NCBI RefSeq assembly: GCF_030813435.1
Contig: NZ_JAUSUG010000011.1
Location: forward strand, 62,001-126,000
Reading direction: 5' to 3'
DNA from: Evansella vedderi
GTDB lineage: Bacteria; Bacillota; Bacilli; Bacillales; Salisediminibacteriaceae
Length of the DNA: 64,000 nucleotides
A program made the position numbers and the translations under genes. Positions 24,699 through 33,051 of this stretch are shown in pieces. Under the pieces are notes generated by a model. The model was given only the letters and a program-made list of their open reading frames with translations, had not been told where the DNA came from and did no database searches. Position 1 is the stretch's first letter, and each line of letters starts with the position of its first letter.

Positions 24699-24723
24699 GG
24701 GTATTCGGATTATCGTGTGGAAA
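24699..24723 (+). repeat. Left terminal inverted repeat of the ISL3-type element
   Basis: This is the exact reverse complement of 28845-28869 and is preceded by the target repeat AAAATAAC (24691-24698). The element's outermost bases are GGG. Confidence 0.92.
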
Positions 24724-24728
24724 GAGGG

Positions 24729-26069
24729 CTAAAATGAACCCTCTTCCATTGCTTTAGTAAGTGTGGAAATGTCAGCTCCATAAACTTTCTCATAGACCCA
24801 TTTAAAAGTAGGAGGTCTAAGTGGTATGTTTCTTAAATCGTACATTTTATCGAAGGTTGTAGATACTTCTTTGAATTTCTTTTTCTTCTTGGTCTTACGA
24901 TAGCCTTGAGTAAAAAGTATTTTAGCTCTGAGAGCTTCAAATGAGTAGCCACGACCAACATGATTCATTGTCTTAATGAGGCGGTTCAAGGATTCTGTAT
25001 AAGCGTTTGTGATAGATACGTTGAAGTAGTTAAAGATCTCTTCTTCCCAGTTGGTCATGGACTTAATGAGTGGATCAAAGTAAGGCATTAATTCCTTGGG
25101 TATCTCAGTCAGCCAAGATTGATAGAGTTGGTAGGCTTCGTCCATAGATTCAGCTTCATAAATGTCAAAGAACCTCTCTTTCAACTCATACCCAATACCA
25201 AGTAGAGGGAAGTTGTCAGTCCAAATCTGTAACTTTAGTTGATCATCAAAATCGTTTAACTCACTTTTTCGTGTAAGGAGCACATAGCGATCCTTTTTAA
25301 GTTGCCTGCGTTCTTTAGCAGTAATATTCTCGCGGTTCGCTTTTCGTATCTTTTCAAGAGCCTCATTAGCCATTTTAACAACATGGAATTTGTCAATAAC
25401 GACTGTAGCATTTGGAATCACTGTATGAACAGCCCTTCTATAGGGGTTCCACATATCCATTGCCACATACTTAATTCTGCTATGGTTGGACAGTTGTGAA
25501 AGATAACGAATAACGGTATCCTGATTACGATTCCGTAAGAGGTCAACCACAGTCCTGTTCTCAACATCAGTAATGACACATCGGTAGTTTCGTAGAAGGT
25601 GAACTTCATCAATACCAAGCCATTTAGGGGCTTTGATGTCTTGCTTTTGATCTAGGCGAGCTACATATTCTTGAAAGATGTTACGAACTGTTTTTTCATT
25701 GACACCGATATCTTCTGCAACGTTCGTAAAAGGCTTTTTGAGACTGGTCTGCTCAATCCACTTAATCAAACGTTTAGTAACTGATCGACTATCATCCATA
25801 TAAGGTAACATTTCAAAGAATGTTTCGTTGCATTCACGACACTTATAACGCTGTCGTTTAATAAGTATTCCTACACGTTTAGCATGCATTGGCAAGTCAA
25901 AGAATAACTGATTCTTCTTACCATGCTTATACAAGTTCGGAACAGTACCGCATTTTGGACAGTAAGAAGGTGGTGGAGAGGTCGTCTCCACCAGGAACCT
26001 GTAATCATCCTCACTTTCTGTCATATCGAGAATGTTTAATTTTGGGAGATTAAGCATATTTGTTACCAT
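24729..26069 (-). CDS. ISL3-family transposase
   Basis: This 446-residue protein starts at ATG 26069. The N-terminal zinc finger has CPKCGTVPNLYKHG and YKCRECNETFFE. A helix-turn-helix follows (VAEDIGVNEKTVRNIFQEY), then the DDE-type core starting LGIDEVHLLRNYRCVITDVE with DKFHVV and a late NAYTESLNRLIKTMNHVGRG segment bearing the Glu. Length and order match ISL3 transposases (about 400-450 residues). No frameshift or internal stop is seen, so it is probably active. Confidence 0.95.
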   Translation of the reverse strand: MVTNMLNLPKLNILDMTESEDDYRFLVETTSPPPSYCPKCGTVPNLYKHGKKNQLFFDLPMHAKRVGILIKRQRYKCRECNETFFEMLPYMDDSRSVTKRLIKWIEQTSLKKPFTNVAEDIGVNEKTVRNIFQEYVARLDQKQDIKAPKWLGIDEVHLLRNYRCVITDVENRTVVDLLRNRNQDTVIRYLSQLSNHSRIKYVAMDMWNPYRRAVHTVIPNATVVIDKFHVVKMANEALEKIRKANRENITAKERRQLKKDRYVLLTRKSELNDFDDQLKLQIWTDNFPLLGIGYELKERFFDIYEAESMDEAYQLYQSWLTEIPKELMPYFDPLIKSMTNWEEEIFNYFNVSITNAYTESLNRLIKTMNHVGRGYSFEALRAKILFTQGYRKTKKKKKFKEVSTTFDKMYDLRNIPLRPPTFKWVYEKVYGADISTLTKAMEEGSF

Positions 26070-26150
26070 TTATTCCGTTCCTTCCTAGCCATACAATGAA
26101 GATACGCATATTCAATTCTTAATGAATTCAGGAAGGCTCTGATTTACTTA

Positions 26151-28280
26151 TCATTCATTTTTAATTCTAGTCAATCGCATTCCATTTAGGGTTACAAGTA
26201 AGGTTGCCCCTACATCGGCTAAAATAGCTAACCATAATGGTAGCCAGCCTAAAATGATAAAGAGTATAGCAATTAATTTAATGCCAAGAGAAAATGTAAT
26301 ATTTTGCTTTATAATTTGCAGTGTTTTGCGACTCAAGCGTATCGTGAAAGGTAATTTACTAATATCATCAGCCATCAAGGCGATATCTGCTGTTTCAAGT
26401 GCTGTATCTGTTCCAGCACCTCCCATAGCAACTCCAACCGTAGAGGCAGCAAGAGCTGGTGCATCATTTACGCCATCACCAACCATGGCTACCTTGCCAT
26501 TTGCTTGTTTAAGCTGTTTAATGACTTCTAATTTATCTTGAGGTAACAGTTCAGCTTTAACTTCCGTCATTCCTAATTGCTCGCCAATTGCTGTTGCGGT
26601 TAATTTATTATCCCCTGTTAACATCACCGTTTTCTTGATACCCAGGCGATGTAAGCTTTGAATAATATCTTGGCTGGTTTTACGAATTTCATCTCTTACA
26701 GCAATTAAGCCAAGGATGGTTGTTTGTGTAGCAACGACCATAGCCGTTTTACCCTCTTGTTGCAACTGACGAATCTTTTCTATTACTTCCTCACTTATAA
26801 CATTAGACAGTCGTTCCTTGATTAATCCTGGGCTCCCAACGTAATAGGTCTGATTGTTAACCGTTGCTTGAATTCCTTTTCCTGTGATGGAATGAAATTC
26901 CTCAATTTCATATTTAGAAAGGGCTTCGTTATTTTGTTCTGCTTTACGGACGATAGCCGTCGCCAATGGATGCTGTGACCCTTTTTCAATTGCAGCTGCA
27001 ATAGTGAACCATTCTAAATGGTTATTATGAGTTTCTGTATTTAGAGAAATGATATCTGTTACTTCAGGTATTCCTTTGGTTAATGTCCCTGTTTTATCAA
27101 AGGCGATAGCAGATAATGCTCCTGCTTCTTCTAGGTAGACACCGCCTTTTATTAAAACTCCGTTTCTTGCAGCATTACCAATGGCTGTGACAATCGAAAC
27201 AGGAGTGGAAATGACTAAGGCACATGGGCACGCCACAACGAGCAATGCTAAACCCCTATAAATCCACTCTTCCCATATACCACCAAAAAACAAGGGTGGT
27301 ATCGTGACCATTCCTAAGGCGATAACCATCACAGTAGGTGTATAATACTTGGCGAAACGGTCAACAAACGCTTGTGAAGGGGCACGCTCTGATTGAGCTT
27401 CTTCGACCATATGAATGATTTTTGCTATCGTTGTGTCTTCACTTTTTTTGGTCACTTCAACTTCAAGGAGTCCTTCTTCATTTAATGTGCCTGCAAATAT
27501 TTCATGATCCATCGCTTTTGTTACAGGAATGGATTCACCTGTAATCGCAGCTTGGTTAACTGAGGAATGCCCTTTAACAACCCGACCATCCATGGCGATT
27601 TTTTGTCCAGGCTTAACAATCATGATATCCCCGATTTGGATTTCCTCAACAGGGATCTGCATTTCTTGTCCGTTTCTCTTAATGGACGCTTCTTTAGGGG
27701 CAATCCCCATTAAAGAACGGATAGACTGCCGTGCTTTATCCATCGAATATGTTTCCAACCACTCACTGATGGCAAAAAAGAAAACAACTGCTGCTCCTTC
27801 TGCCCATTCTCCAATGACTGCTGCTCCAAGAATCGCCACTGTAATTAATGTCCTCATATCAAATTGTAAGCGAACAAGGTTTTTAAATCCTTGAATAAAT
27901 AAGGTAAATCCACCAATCACAATGGATGATGCAAATGTTAGAACAGGAATCAAGCTGTCCTGACCATATATGAAGTAAAAGATCAATCCTAATACCAGCA
28001 AAAGACCAGAAATAAAGGTTCTGATTGCTCCTTGATTTCTCCATAACGGGATACGAGTCAATTCTTCATTTTCATGTGCAATTTTTAAGTTTTCAAATGA
28101 TCCTGCTTCCTTTAAGTCCTCAATCGAGGGGGTACCATATACCGTTATTTTAGATGTGGCAAAATTGACTTGAGCATCTTTGACATTTCGTAGTTTCTTT
28201 ACGTTCCGCTCAAACTGAGCAGCACAATCCGCTCAGGTGAATCCTTGAACGTTATACGTTTTCTTTTCCGCTGTCTCCAT
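26151..28280 (-). CDS. cadA: CadA-like heavy-metal P1B ATPase with an in-frame TGA in the HMA motif
   Basis: The frame runs from ATG 28280 (overlapping the cadC stop, TAATG) to 26151, 709 codons including one TGA. It has the HMA domain, CPC in the metal channel ([12 protein letters not shown]), the phosphorylation site [13 protein letters not shown] and [11 protein letters not shown]. It exports Cd, Zn or Pb across the membrane. The TGA at 28233-28235 replaces the first Cys of GFT-[C]-ADC. If it is a nonsense codon, translation could restart at ATG 28061, giving 636 residues without HMA. If it is selenocysteine, the protein is complete. A small stem-loop (CTGCTCA-GTT-TGAGCGG) with its loop 17 bases after the TGA has the geometry of a bacterial SECIS. 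Confidence 0.85.
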
Positions 28281-28645
28281 TACTTTCCACTTCTTTCTTC
28301 ATGATGTTGATATGCCATCACAATAAGTTGTTTAATGTGTTCGTCATCTAAAGAGTAAAAAACTAACTTCCCGTCTTTACGGTATTTTGCCAAACCCATA
28401 TTCCGTAACAATCTAAGGTGGTGTGAAGCTGTTGCTGTTGTCGATCCTATAATATGGGCAACATCACACACACACAATTCATTCTCTTGGCTAAGGGCAT
28501 AAGCAATCTTCATTCTGGTATCATCAGCAAGTGCCTTAAACATACGTGCCATGACTTGTATATCATTTGAAATGATTGACTGTTTTAAACGACTGACTTT
28601 TTCTTCGTCATAACAAAAAATTTCACATTCATCTTTAGCAGGCAT
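28280..28645 (-). CDS. cadC: ArsR/SmtB-family metal-sensing repressor
   Basis: This 121-residue winged-helix repressor has the ELCVCDVA metal site of CadC in helix 3, a Cys pair in the N-terminal arm (CEIFC) and the recognition helix TATASHHLRLLR. It should release DNA when it binds Cd, Pb or Zn. Two TCAAAT-N4-ATTTGA operators lie directly upstream at 28663-28678 and 28709-28724. Its stop overlaps the cadA start, so the two are translationally coupled. Confidence 0.93.
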   Translation of the reverse strand: MPAKDECEIFCYDEEKVSRLKQSIISNDIQVMARMFKALADDTRMKIAYALSQENELCVCDVAHIIGSTTATASHHLRLLRNMGLAKYRKDGKLVFYSLDDEHIKQLIVMAYQHHEERSGK

Positions 28646-28662
28646 TTCATTTCACCTCTCAT

Positions 28663-28724
28663 TCAAATACTCATTTGATTATTATAATAACTGATTTTAT
28701 TATTATGTTCAAATGATTATTTGA
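28663..28724 (-). promoter_or_regulatory. cadC promoter with two CadC-type operators
   Basis: TCAAATACTCATTTGA (28663-28678) and TCAAATGATTATTTGA (28709-28724) are two dyads matching CadC-type operators. On the minus strand TTGAAC, 17 bp, TATTAT forms a promoter between and over them. Autoregulation is expected. Confidence 0.8.
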
Positions 28725-28789
28725 ATGTTAAAGAAAAAAATCCAGTAAAATTTACTGAACTTACATCACCTTATTTTATTTATTTGTGA

Positions 28790-28869
28790 TTTCCACACGA
28801 TTATCCGATTTATAATTTTATAATATCAACCTCCAGAAATAATTTTTCCACACGATAATCCGAATACCC
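28790..28869. repeat. Tandem right ends of the ISL3-type element
   Basis: The outer end is 28845-28869, a perfect partner of the left end. A subterminal near-copy, TTTCCACACGATTATCCGA (28790-28808), differs by one base over 19. A transposase-binding role or an older end is possible. Target repeat AAAATAAC follows at 28870-28877. Confidence 0.85.
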
Positions 28870-28963
28870 AAAATAACATAAAGCAGGAAATTTGTATTTA
28901 TATATGTCATAAAAATAAAACGGTAAGGTTCTTTTAGAAAATTATTCTCAGCTAGACCGTTTA

Positions 28964-29161
28964 TGTTATAATAAACGTATAATTGCTCTTAATTTTCTTT
29001 TACCTATTTCTCGACACGCGTTGAGATTACTTGATTTTTTAAAATAGCTCTAATCAGAGGACCAATCTGTCTTTTTTTAGATGGAAATTGCTTGAGTGGT
29101 CTTGTGATTAGGGCTTTTTTGCGTCCTAAAACACCAATACTTTTTTAAGGAGATGATTCTT
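28964..29161 (+). promoter_or_regulatory. Structured leader RNA, copy 8
   Basis: An extended -10 TGTTATAAT lies at 28964-28972. The small hairpin at 29009-29026 is a continuous stem, TCTC-GAC-ACGC-GTT-GAGA. The long hairpin, about 29045-29120, pairs AGC, CTAATCA and GACC with GGTC, TGATTAG and GCT before TTTTTT. The tail is GCGTCC, TAAAACACCAATAC and AAGGAGATG. Confidence 0.85.
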
Positions 29162-29653
29162 TTGAACAGAAAGAAAATCGGAGCTGTAGCTGTTGACTCA
29201 GGACAATTGATGATTATTGACCCTTGTTACATTGAGTCTTATTGGGAGAAAAATGAGAATGTTGAACCTGAAGGAATTGAATTTTGGGGTGGAGATGCTG
29301 AACAGATTGTTGAGCATTTTAATCTCGAAGAAACTTATGGAGTTCAATCCAATGAAGGGGGTTCTTATACTGTTCTTACTGGTGATTATAAAGATTTATC
29401 TAAGGAAATCGGACAGTATGCGAATCAAAACAAACTCGGCTTAATAGTAACTGAGTATTCTCCAGGGAGTACTTATAAGCAGGTGAGTGACGCTAATATG
29501 AACCAAGAGAGAACAGGTGCATGCATTCATGGTCATGGCGGTTTTCCTCTAGGTCTTTCATTCGCTTCGGGATATGGCGATGGACTTTATGATGTTTACG
29601 CTACATATAACGAGGATGGCGTTATTGTAAAAGTTGAAATTGAAATGGACTAA
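29162..29653 (+). CDS. Unknown protein, 163 residues, beta-rich
   Basis: TTG 29162 lies 9 bases after AAGGAG; ATG 29153 overlaps that site. Conserved-looking stretches are VDSGQLMIIDPCYI near the start and SGYGDGLYDVYATYNEDG near the end, a pattern I associate with small proteins of phages and plasmids without known function. It is soluble. It is the first gene behind leader copy 8 and is followed by a terminator. Confidence 0.7.
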   Translation: MNRKKIGAVAVDSGQLMIIDPCYIESYWEKNENVEPEGIEFWGGDAEQIVEHFNLEETYGVQSNEGGSYTVLTGDYKDLSKEIGQYANQNKLGLIVTEYSPGSTYKQVSDANMNQERTGACIHGHGGFPLGLSFASGYGDGLYDVYATYNEDGVIVKVEIEMD

Positions 29654-29669
29654 TAGTCAAGTAATTTTT

Positions 29670-29700
29670 GAAGCAGGAAAAGGACGTCCTGCTTCTTTTT
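29670..29700 (+). terminator. Intrinsic terminator before the methyltransferase
   Basis: GAAGCAGGA (29670-29678) pairs with TCCTGCTTC (29687-29695), then TTTTT. The next ribosome site (AAGGAGG) is about 20 bases on. Confidence 0.85.
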
Positions 29701-29731
29701 AATTAACTTAAATTAATAAGGAGGAATTACG

Positions 29732-30628
29732 ATGTTATCAAGTATTATGTCATTTGAGGATCGTGGAAAATGGGGTAAATCAAACTATCGAGGGAATTGC
29801 AGCGGATATATTATTAAAGGGTTATTGGACCATTATCAACCAAAACACTTTCTTGAAGTGTTTGCCGGAGGTGGAACAGGATTTGATGTTGCTAAGGAAT
29901 TAGGATACAAAAATAGCACCCATCTTGATCTCAACCCAAAGTATGGTGGTTGGAACGCACTTACTGATGAAGTACCAGAAGGAAGTGATTTTGTATTCCT
30001 TCACCCGCCATATCACAATATCATTCAGTATAGTGGGAAAATGTGGGGTCAACCTCATCCTGATGATTTATCTCGCTGCAAAACGTATGACGAGTTCATT
30101 AAAAAGCTAGATCTAATCCACTCCAAGGTTTATTCAAGCCTTCGTAATGGAGGAAGAATGGCCATTTTAATTGGAGATGTTCGTAAGAAAGGAGAATACT
30201 TCTCTATTCAAAGGGACATGGCATGGATTGGTCAATTGGACGCACATATTATAAAAGCTCAACACAATTGTGTCAGCGATAACAGAAGATATGCTGGCAA
30301 GTTTATCCCGATTCAACATGAACATTTATTAGTGTTTAAAAAAGGGAATTTATGGATTGTGCCTGTTGCAGTAACGAAAAAAGCGTCGCAAGATTTACGT
30401 CATTCTTTAAAGGTTACTTGGAGGGATCTTGTTCAAGCTTCTTTAGAAGAACTTGGTGGATCTGCAACGCTTGAGAATTTATATGCTGTTATTGATGGAA
30501 CCGCTAAAGCGAAGAAAAACAACTTTTGGAGAGAGAAAGTGCGCCAAACCCTTCAAATAGGGAAAGAGTTTAAGCCCGTTTCAAGAGGTCATTGGACTTT
30601 AAGTAATGGTGCTCAAATGGTCGCTTAG
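29732..30628 (+). CDS. DNA methyltransferase-like protein with HPPY and a C-terminal HARE-like winged helix
   Basis: The protein has 298 residues, from ATG 29732 after AAGGAGGAATTACG. The SAM-binding loop is FLEVFAGGGTGFDVA. The catalytic tetrapeptide position reads HPPY (FVFLHPPYHNII) instead of the DPPY, NPPY or SPPY of amino-methyltransferases. The C-terminal 70 residues (VTWRDLVQASLEELGGSATL ... GHWTL) resemble a HARE-type helix-turn-helix. It may be a DNA adenine or cytosine-N4 methylase with an altered site, or a binder. There is no restriction enzyme beside it. Confidence 0.75.
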   Translation: MLSSIMSFEDRGKWGKSNYRGNCSGYIIKGLLDHYQPKHFLEVFAGGGTGFDVAKELGYKNSTHLDLNPKYGGWNALTDEVPEGSDFVFLHPPYHNIIQYSGKMWGQPHPDDLSRCKTYDEFIKKLDLIHSKVYSSLRNGGRMAILIGDVRKKGEYFSIQRDMAWIGQLDAHIIKAQHNCVSDNRRYAGKFIPIQHEHLLVFKKGNLWIVPVAVTKKASQDLRHSLKVTWRDLVQASLEELGGSATLENLYAVIDGTAKAKKNNFWREKVRQTLQIGKEFKPVSRGHWTLSNGAQMVA

Positions 30629-30639
30629 ACATTTAATAA

Positions 30640-30672
30640 AGGACAGGCTTCTAATAGGAGTCTGTTCTTTTT
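30640..30672 (+). terminator. Intrinsic terminator before the 30693 gene
   Basis: AGGACAG pairs with CTGTTCT with a partly paired interior, then TTTTTATT. The AAAGGAGG ribosome site follows immediately. Confidence 0.8.
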
Positions 30673-30692
30673 ATTACAAAGGAGGAATCTAT

Positions 30693-30926
30693 ATGAAATT
30701 TAAAATGTGGAAAGGCAAAGAGCAGTATAAAGGTGATCCTGGTGTATGGTGTTTGTTTGCTACGACAACAAAAAGAACTAGTATCACGTTCTTTAATAAT
30801 CCACCCGAGAGCGTAGATCATGTGTGCAAAGGCTACCTGAATGGACGTTTCGGTAATGTAACCAGAGAGGACCAAGTGAGATTTATAAAGAGAAGGTTCA
30901 AAGAGGAAATCGTTAAATTCCAGTAA
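30693..30926 (+). CDS. Unknown basic protein, 77 residues
   Basis: ATG 30693 follows AAAGGAGGAATCTAT. The sequence MKFKMWKGKEQYKGDPGVWC continues into strands and a basic helical end (DQVRFIKRRFKEEIVKF). It could bind nucleic acid. No family is recognised. It lies behind an internal terminator in the leader copy 8 operon. Confidence 0.7.
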   Translation: MKFKMWKGKEQYKGDPGVWCLFATTTKRTSITFFNNPPESVDHVCKGYLNGRFGNVTREDQVRFIKRRFKEEIVKFQ

Positions 30927-30964
30927 TACAAAACCAAAACTTTTTAATAAAGGAGAGATTCTCA

Positions 30965-31510
30965 ATGATAGTTACTAAGCAAAATTTTGAGGAAGTTGCT
31001 CATACAATATGTGCAGGAGTTTATAGTGCTCAAAAATATAATAAAGAGTGTTTTGGTATGTCAGACCTTTGGTTTGCCCATACCATGACGGAGTGTTTAG
31101 AAGATTTATTAGACCACATTGAAAATGCAGGTTATGATATCGTACATTTGGCATCTCGTATATGGAATCAACATGGTTACTTCTTAAAGGTTGAACCTAA
31201 CCATAAATTGAAGCAACAGCTTGATGATGAGTTTGAAATCTCAGGTTTGCTTATAGAAAAGTATTATCACTATTGCAAAAACATAACAGCTGATAATATT
31301 GAATACTTCAACAAAAATACTATTAAACAAGGAGATGTTATACGTACATCTTTTCACATTGATGATATTGAAGAATCTCCTTATTATCTAAAAGTTGAAG
31401 ATGTTGAATATATCAAAAGCGGAGCGTATATCAAAGGAATGATTGTTGATGGTCCACACAAACCTAAAGAGATAATCATATCTCCTTACTCACGATTTTT
31501 ACTCAATTAG
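30965..31510 (+). CDS. Unknown protein, 181 residues
   Basis: ATG 30965 follows AAAGGAGAGATTCTCA, the leader-family type of ribosome site. The N-terminal half is helical with His, Cys and aromatic residues (FAHTMTECLEDLLDHIENAG). The C-terminal half is a small beta domain (KQGDVIRTSFHIDDIEESPY). No family is recognised. It lies in the same operon as the neighbouring ADP-ribosyltransferase-like gene. Confidence 0.7.
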   Translation: MIVTKQNFEEVAHTICAGVYSAQKYNKECFGMSDLWFAHTMTECLEDLLDHIENAGYDIVHLASRIWNQHGYFLKVEPNHKLKQQLDDEFEISGLLIEKYYHYCKNITADNIEYFNKNTIKQGDVIRTSFHIDDIEESPYYLKVEDVEYIKSGAYIKGMIVDGPHKPKEIIISPYSRFLLN

Positions 31511-31554
31511 TTTTAGTTGAAGTAGAATAATAAAGACTTAGGAGAGTGGTTATT

Positions 31555-32064
31555 ATGACTGCTATTAATTTTGCTTTTGATTATATTTATAATGAAAAAC
31601 AGCCCACAGAAGATTATAAGTCGTATGATTTTTCAACGATAAAACCTTCTTCGGATAAGATAAGCTCTTTATACAGAGGGCTATATTTCAGTACAAAGGA
31701 ACATTACGATAGTTTTATGGATTCGATTAGGGAAGGAACTCTAATAACAAACCAATTAACATCATGGACAACCAGTGAAGTTGTCGCATTGCAATTCTCT
31801 TTAATGCGGTATTTCAGTGCTGAAAAGCAAGGTTACTTTGGTGTTATATTAAAAACAACAGGCATAACAAGCAATCGGGTTTTGTTTGATGGGGAGTCAG
31901 CACATTACCAATTCTTTGAAGAAGAAAGGGAAATCCCTGCAAAAAAACCGTATATTGACGAAAAAGAATATGTATTATTACCGTCAAATTATGATGTTGA
32001 AGTTTTTTATGAGTTCAGCTATGAAGAAGCAGCTAGGAAAGCTGAACGAAAGTCAGTAAGTTGA
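31555..32064 (+). CDS. Mono-ADP-ribosyltransferase-like protein
   Basis: This 169-residue protein is read from ATG 31555 after TAGGAGAGTGGTTATT. The three hallmarks of the R-S-E class of ADP-ribosyltransferases are in order and well spaced: Arg 41 in SLYRGLYF, the Ser-Thr strand LTSWTTSEVVALQFS (69-82), and Glu-x-Glu at 136-138 in DEKEYVLLP. Such enzymes move ADP-ribose from NAD to proteins or nucleic acids. There is no signal peptide, so it should act inside the cell on plasmid, host or incoming-element targets. No antitoxin-like gene is obvious, but 30965 is adjacent. Confidence 0.75.
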   Translation: MTAINFAFDYIYNEKQPTEDYKSYDFSTIKPSSDKISSLYRGLYFSTKEHYDSFMDSIREGTLITNQLTSWTTSEVVALQFSLMRYFSAEKQGYFGVILKTTGITSNRVLFDGESAHYQFFEEEREIPAKKPYIDEKEYVLLPSNYDVEVFYEFSYEEAARKAERKSVS

Positions 32065-32142
32065 AAACAATCTCATTTATGTTAGTAACTTATAACAAAA
32101 GTGTTGGCTTATCAGTCAATGCTTTTTCCTTTTTCTTCTTTG

Positions 32143-32368
32143 TGCTATACTTTACCTATACTTTAATTTACTTAATTCATTACTACCTAACTTCAGTCAC
32201 GCGACAGAAGGATTTTAATTTTTAAACCGCTCTAAATGAGTGATCAATCTACTTACCGTAGACATTTCATGTTTTTTTGCATGGGATCATTTTGATCATT
32301 GATTTGGGTGCGGTTTTTTTGCGTCCAAAAACACCAATTACTTATTTACAAAAAGGAGAGATGTACAC
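32143..32368 (+). promoter_or_regulatory. Structured leader RNA, copy 9
   Basis: An extended -10 TGCTATACT lies at about 32143-32151. The small hairpin at 32191-32210 has stem CTTC/GAAG and core GTC-ACGC-GAC (32196-32205). The long hairpin, 32225-32320, pairs AACCGC, AAAT and TGATCA with TGATCA, ATTT and GCGGTT, then T. The tail is GCGTCC, AAAAACACCAATTACTT and AAAAGGAGAGATG. Confidence 0.85.
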
Positions 32369-32965
32369 ATGAATCATGTACAAAAAGCGTTAAAGGTAAC
32401 AGAGGAGTATCTTTTTAATTTCTCAGATGTAGAGAAAGGGGATAATGTTTGGGGGACAGTTAATGATATTGAGGTTGATGACTTAGCTTGTTTATTCCAG
32501 CACTTAGTCATTGAAGGTGTTGTACCACATACACTTAACCTTCACTATACTCAGTCCAATAACGAATATTCTTATGAAGATATGTCCTCTCGCGTTATTG
32601 TTTTTGATGGTCTTGATGTCGTCACCGTTATGTATTTCGATGAGTTAATCGTAGAAAATAACGGTCACTATCGAGGTTTATCTAAGGAAGGAATGACAAA
32701 GTTAATAAATCAAATCTTCGAAATCAAATCAGATTTTGAAGAGAAATCTTCTGAATACCCTGTTTTTAAGCAAGGGGAAGAAATTGAGATTAAGGTAGCC
32801 GGACAAGGCGACCCTATCAAAGTTGAATTTGATGGATGGCAGCAAAAGCCTGATAGACCCAATGGAGCATTCTTACTAGCTGTTCATGACGGTGTGAAAC
32901 GTGCAATTAACGACCTGTTTATTCGGTCATTAAACGGTCAACCATTTGAACCATTAGAACAATAA
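32369..32965 (+). CDS. Unknown protein, 198 residues
   Basis: ATG 32369 follows AAAAGGAGAGATGTACAC. The sequence begins MNHVQKALKVTEEYLFNFSD. It is soluble and acidic. A C-terminal beta segment (GEEIEIKVAGQGDPIKVEFD) is followed by a helix containing VHDGVKRAINDLFIRSL. No family is recognised. It is the first gene of the leader copy 9 operon, upstream of the DndC-like gene. Confidence 0.7.
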   Translation: MNHVQKALKVTEEYLFNFSDVEKGDNVWGTVNDIEVDDLACLFQHLVIEGVVPHTLNLHYTQSNNEYSYEDMSSRVIVFDGLDVVTVMYFDELIVENNGHYRGLSKEGMTKLINQIFEIKSDFEEKSSEYPVFKQGEEIEIKVAGQGDPIKVEFDGWQQKPDRPNGAFLLAVHDGVKRAINDLFIRSLNGQPFEPLEQ

Positions 32966-33001
32966 GCTAAGTAAATTAATAATCGAGCAAGAGCTGAGTG
33001 A

Positions 33002-33040
33002 AGAAGTCCTTTTTTAAGGGCTTCTTTTATTTTTTTTGAG
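33002..33040 (+). terminator. Intrinsic terminator before the DndC-like gene
   Basis: AGAAGTCC pairs with GGGCTTCT, then TTTATTTTTTTT. GAGAGGGTG, the ribosome site of the next gene, follows directly. Confidence 0.85.
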
Positions 33041-33051
33041 AGGGTGATATC

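Larger units (their letters stand above)
24699..28869. mobile_element. ISL3-family transposable element with cadC-cadA passengers
   Basis: Perfect 25-bp inverted ends lie at 24699-24723 and 28845-28869 (outer bases GGGTATTCGG). The 8-bp direct repeat AAAATAAC flanks both sides (24691-24698 and 28870-28877), the target duplication size seen with ISL3 elements. Inside are one transposase gene and a cadmium-type resistance pair. A second, imperfect copy of the right end lies at 28790-28808. Intact ends and target repeats suggest a fairly recent insertion. It landed between two leader operons and damaged no gene. Confidence 0.92.

Noticed and set aside
26151-28061. A truncated, HMA-less pump as the native gene form
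   Set aside because: The HMA coding sequence is intact upstream in the same frame, with a coupled ATG at 28280 and only one TGA.
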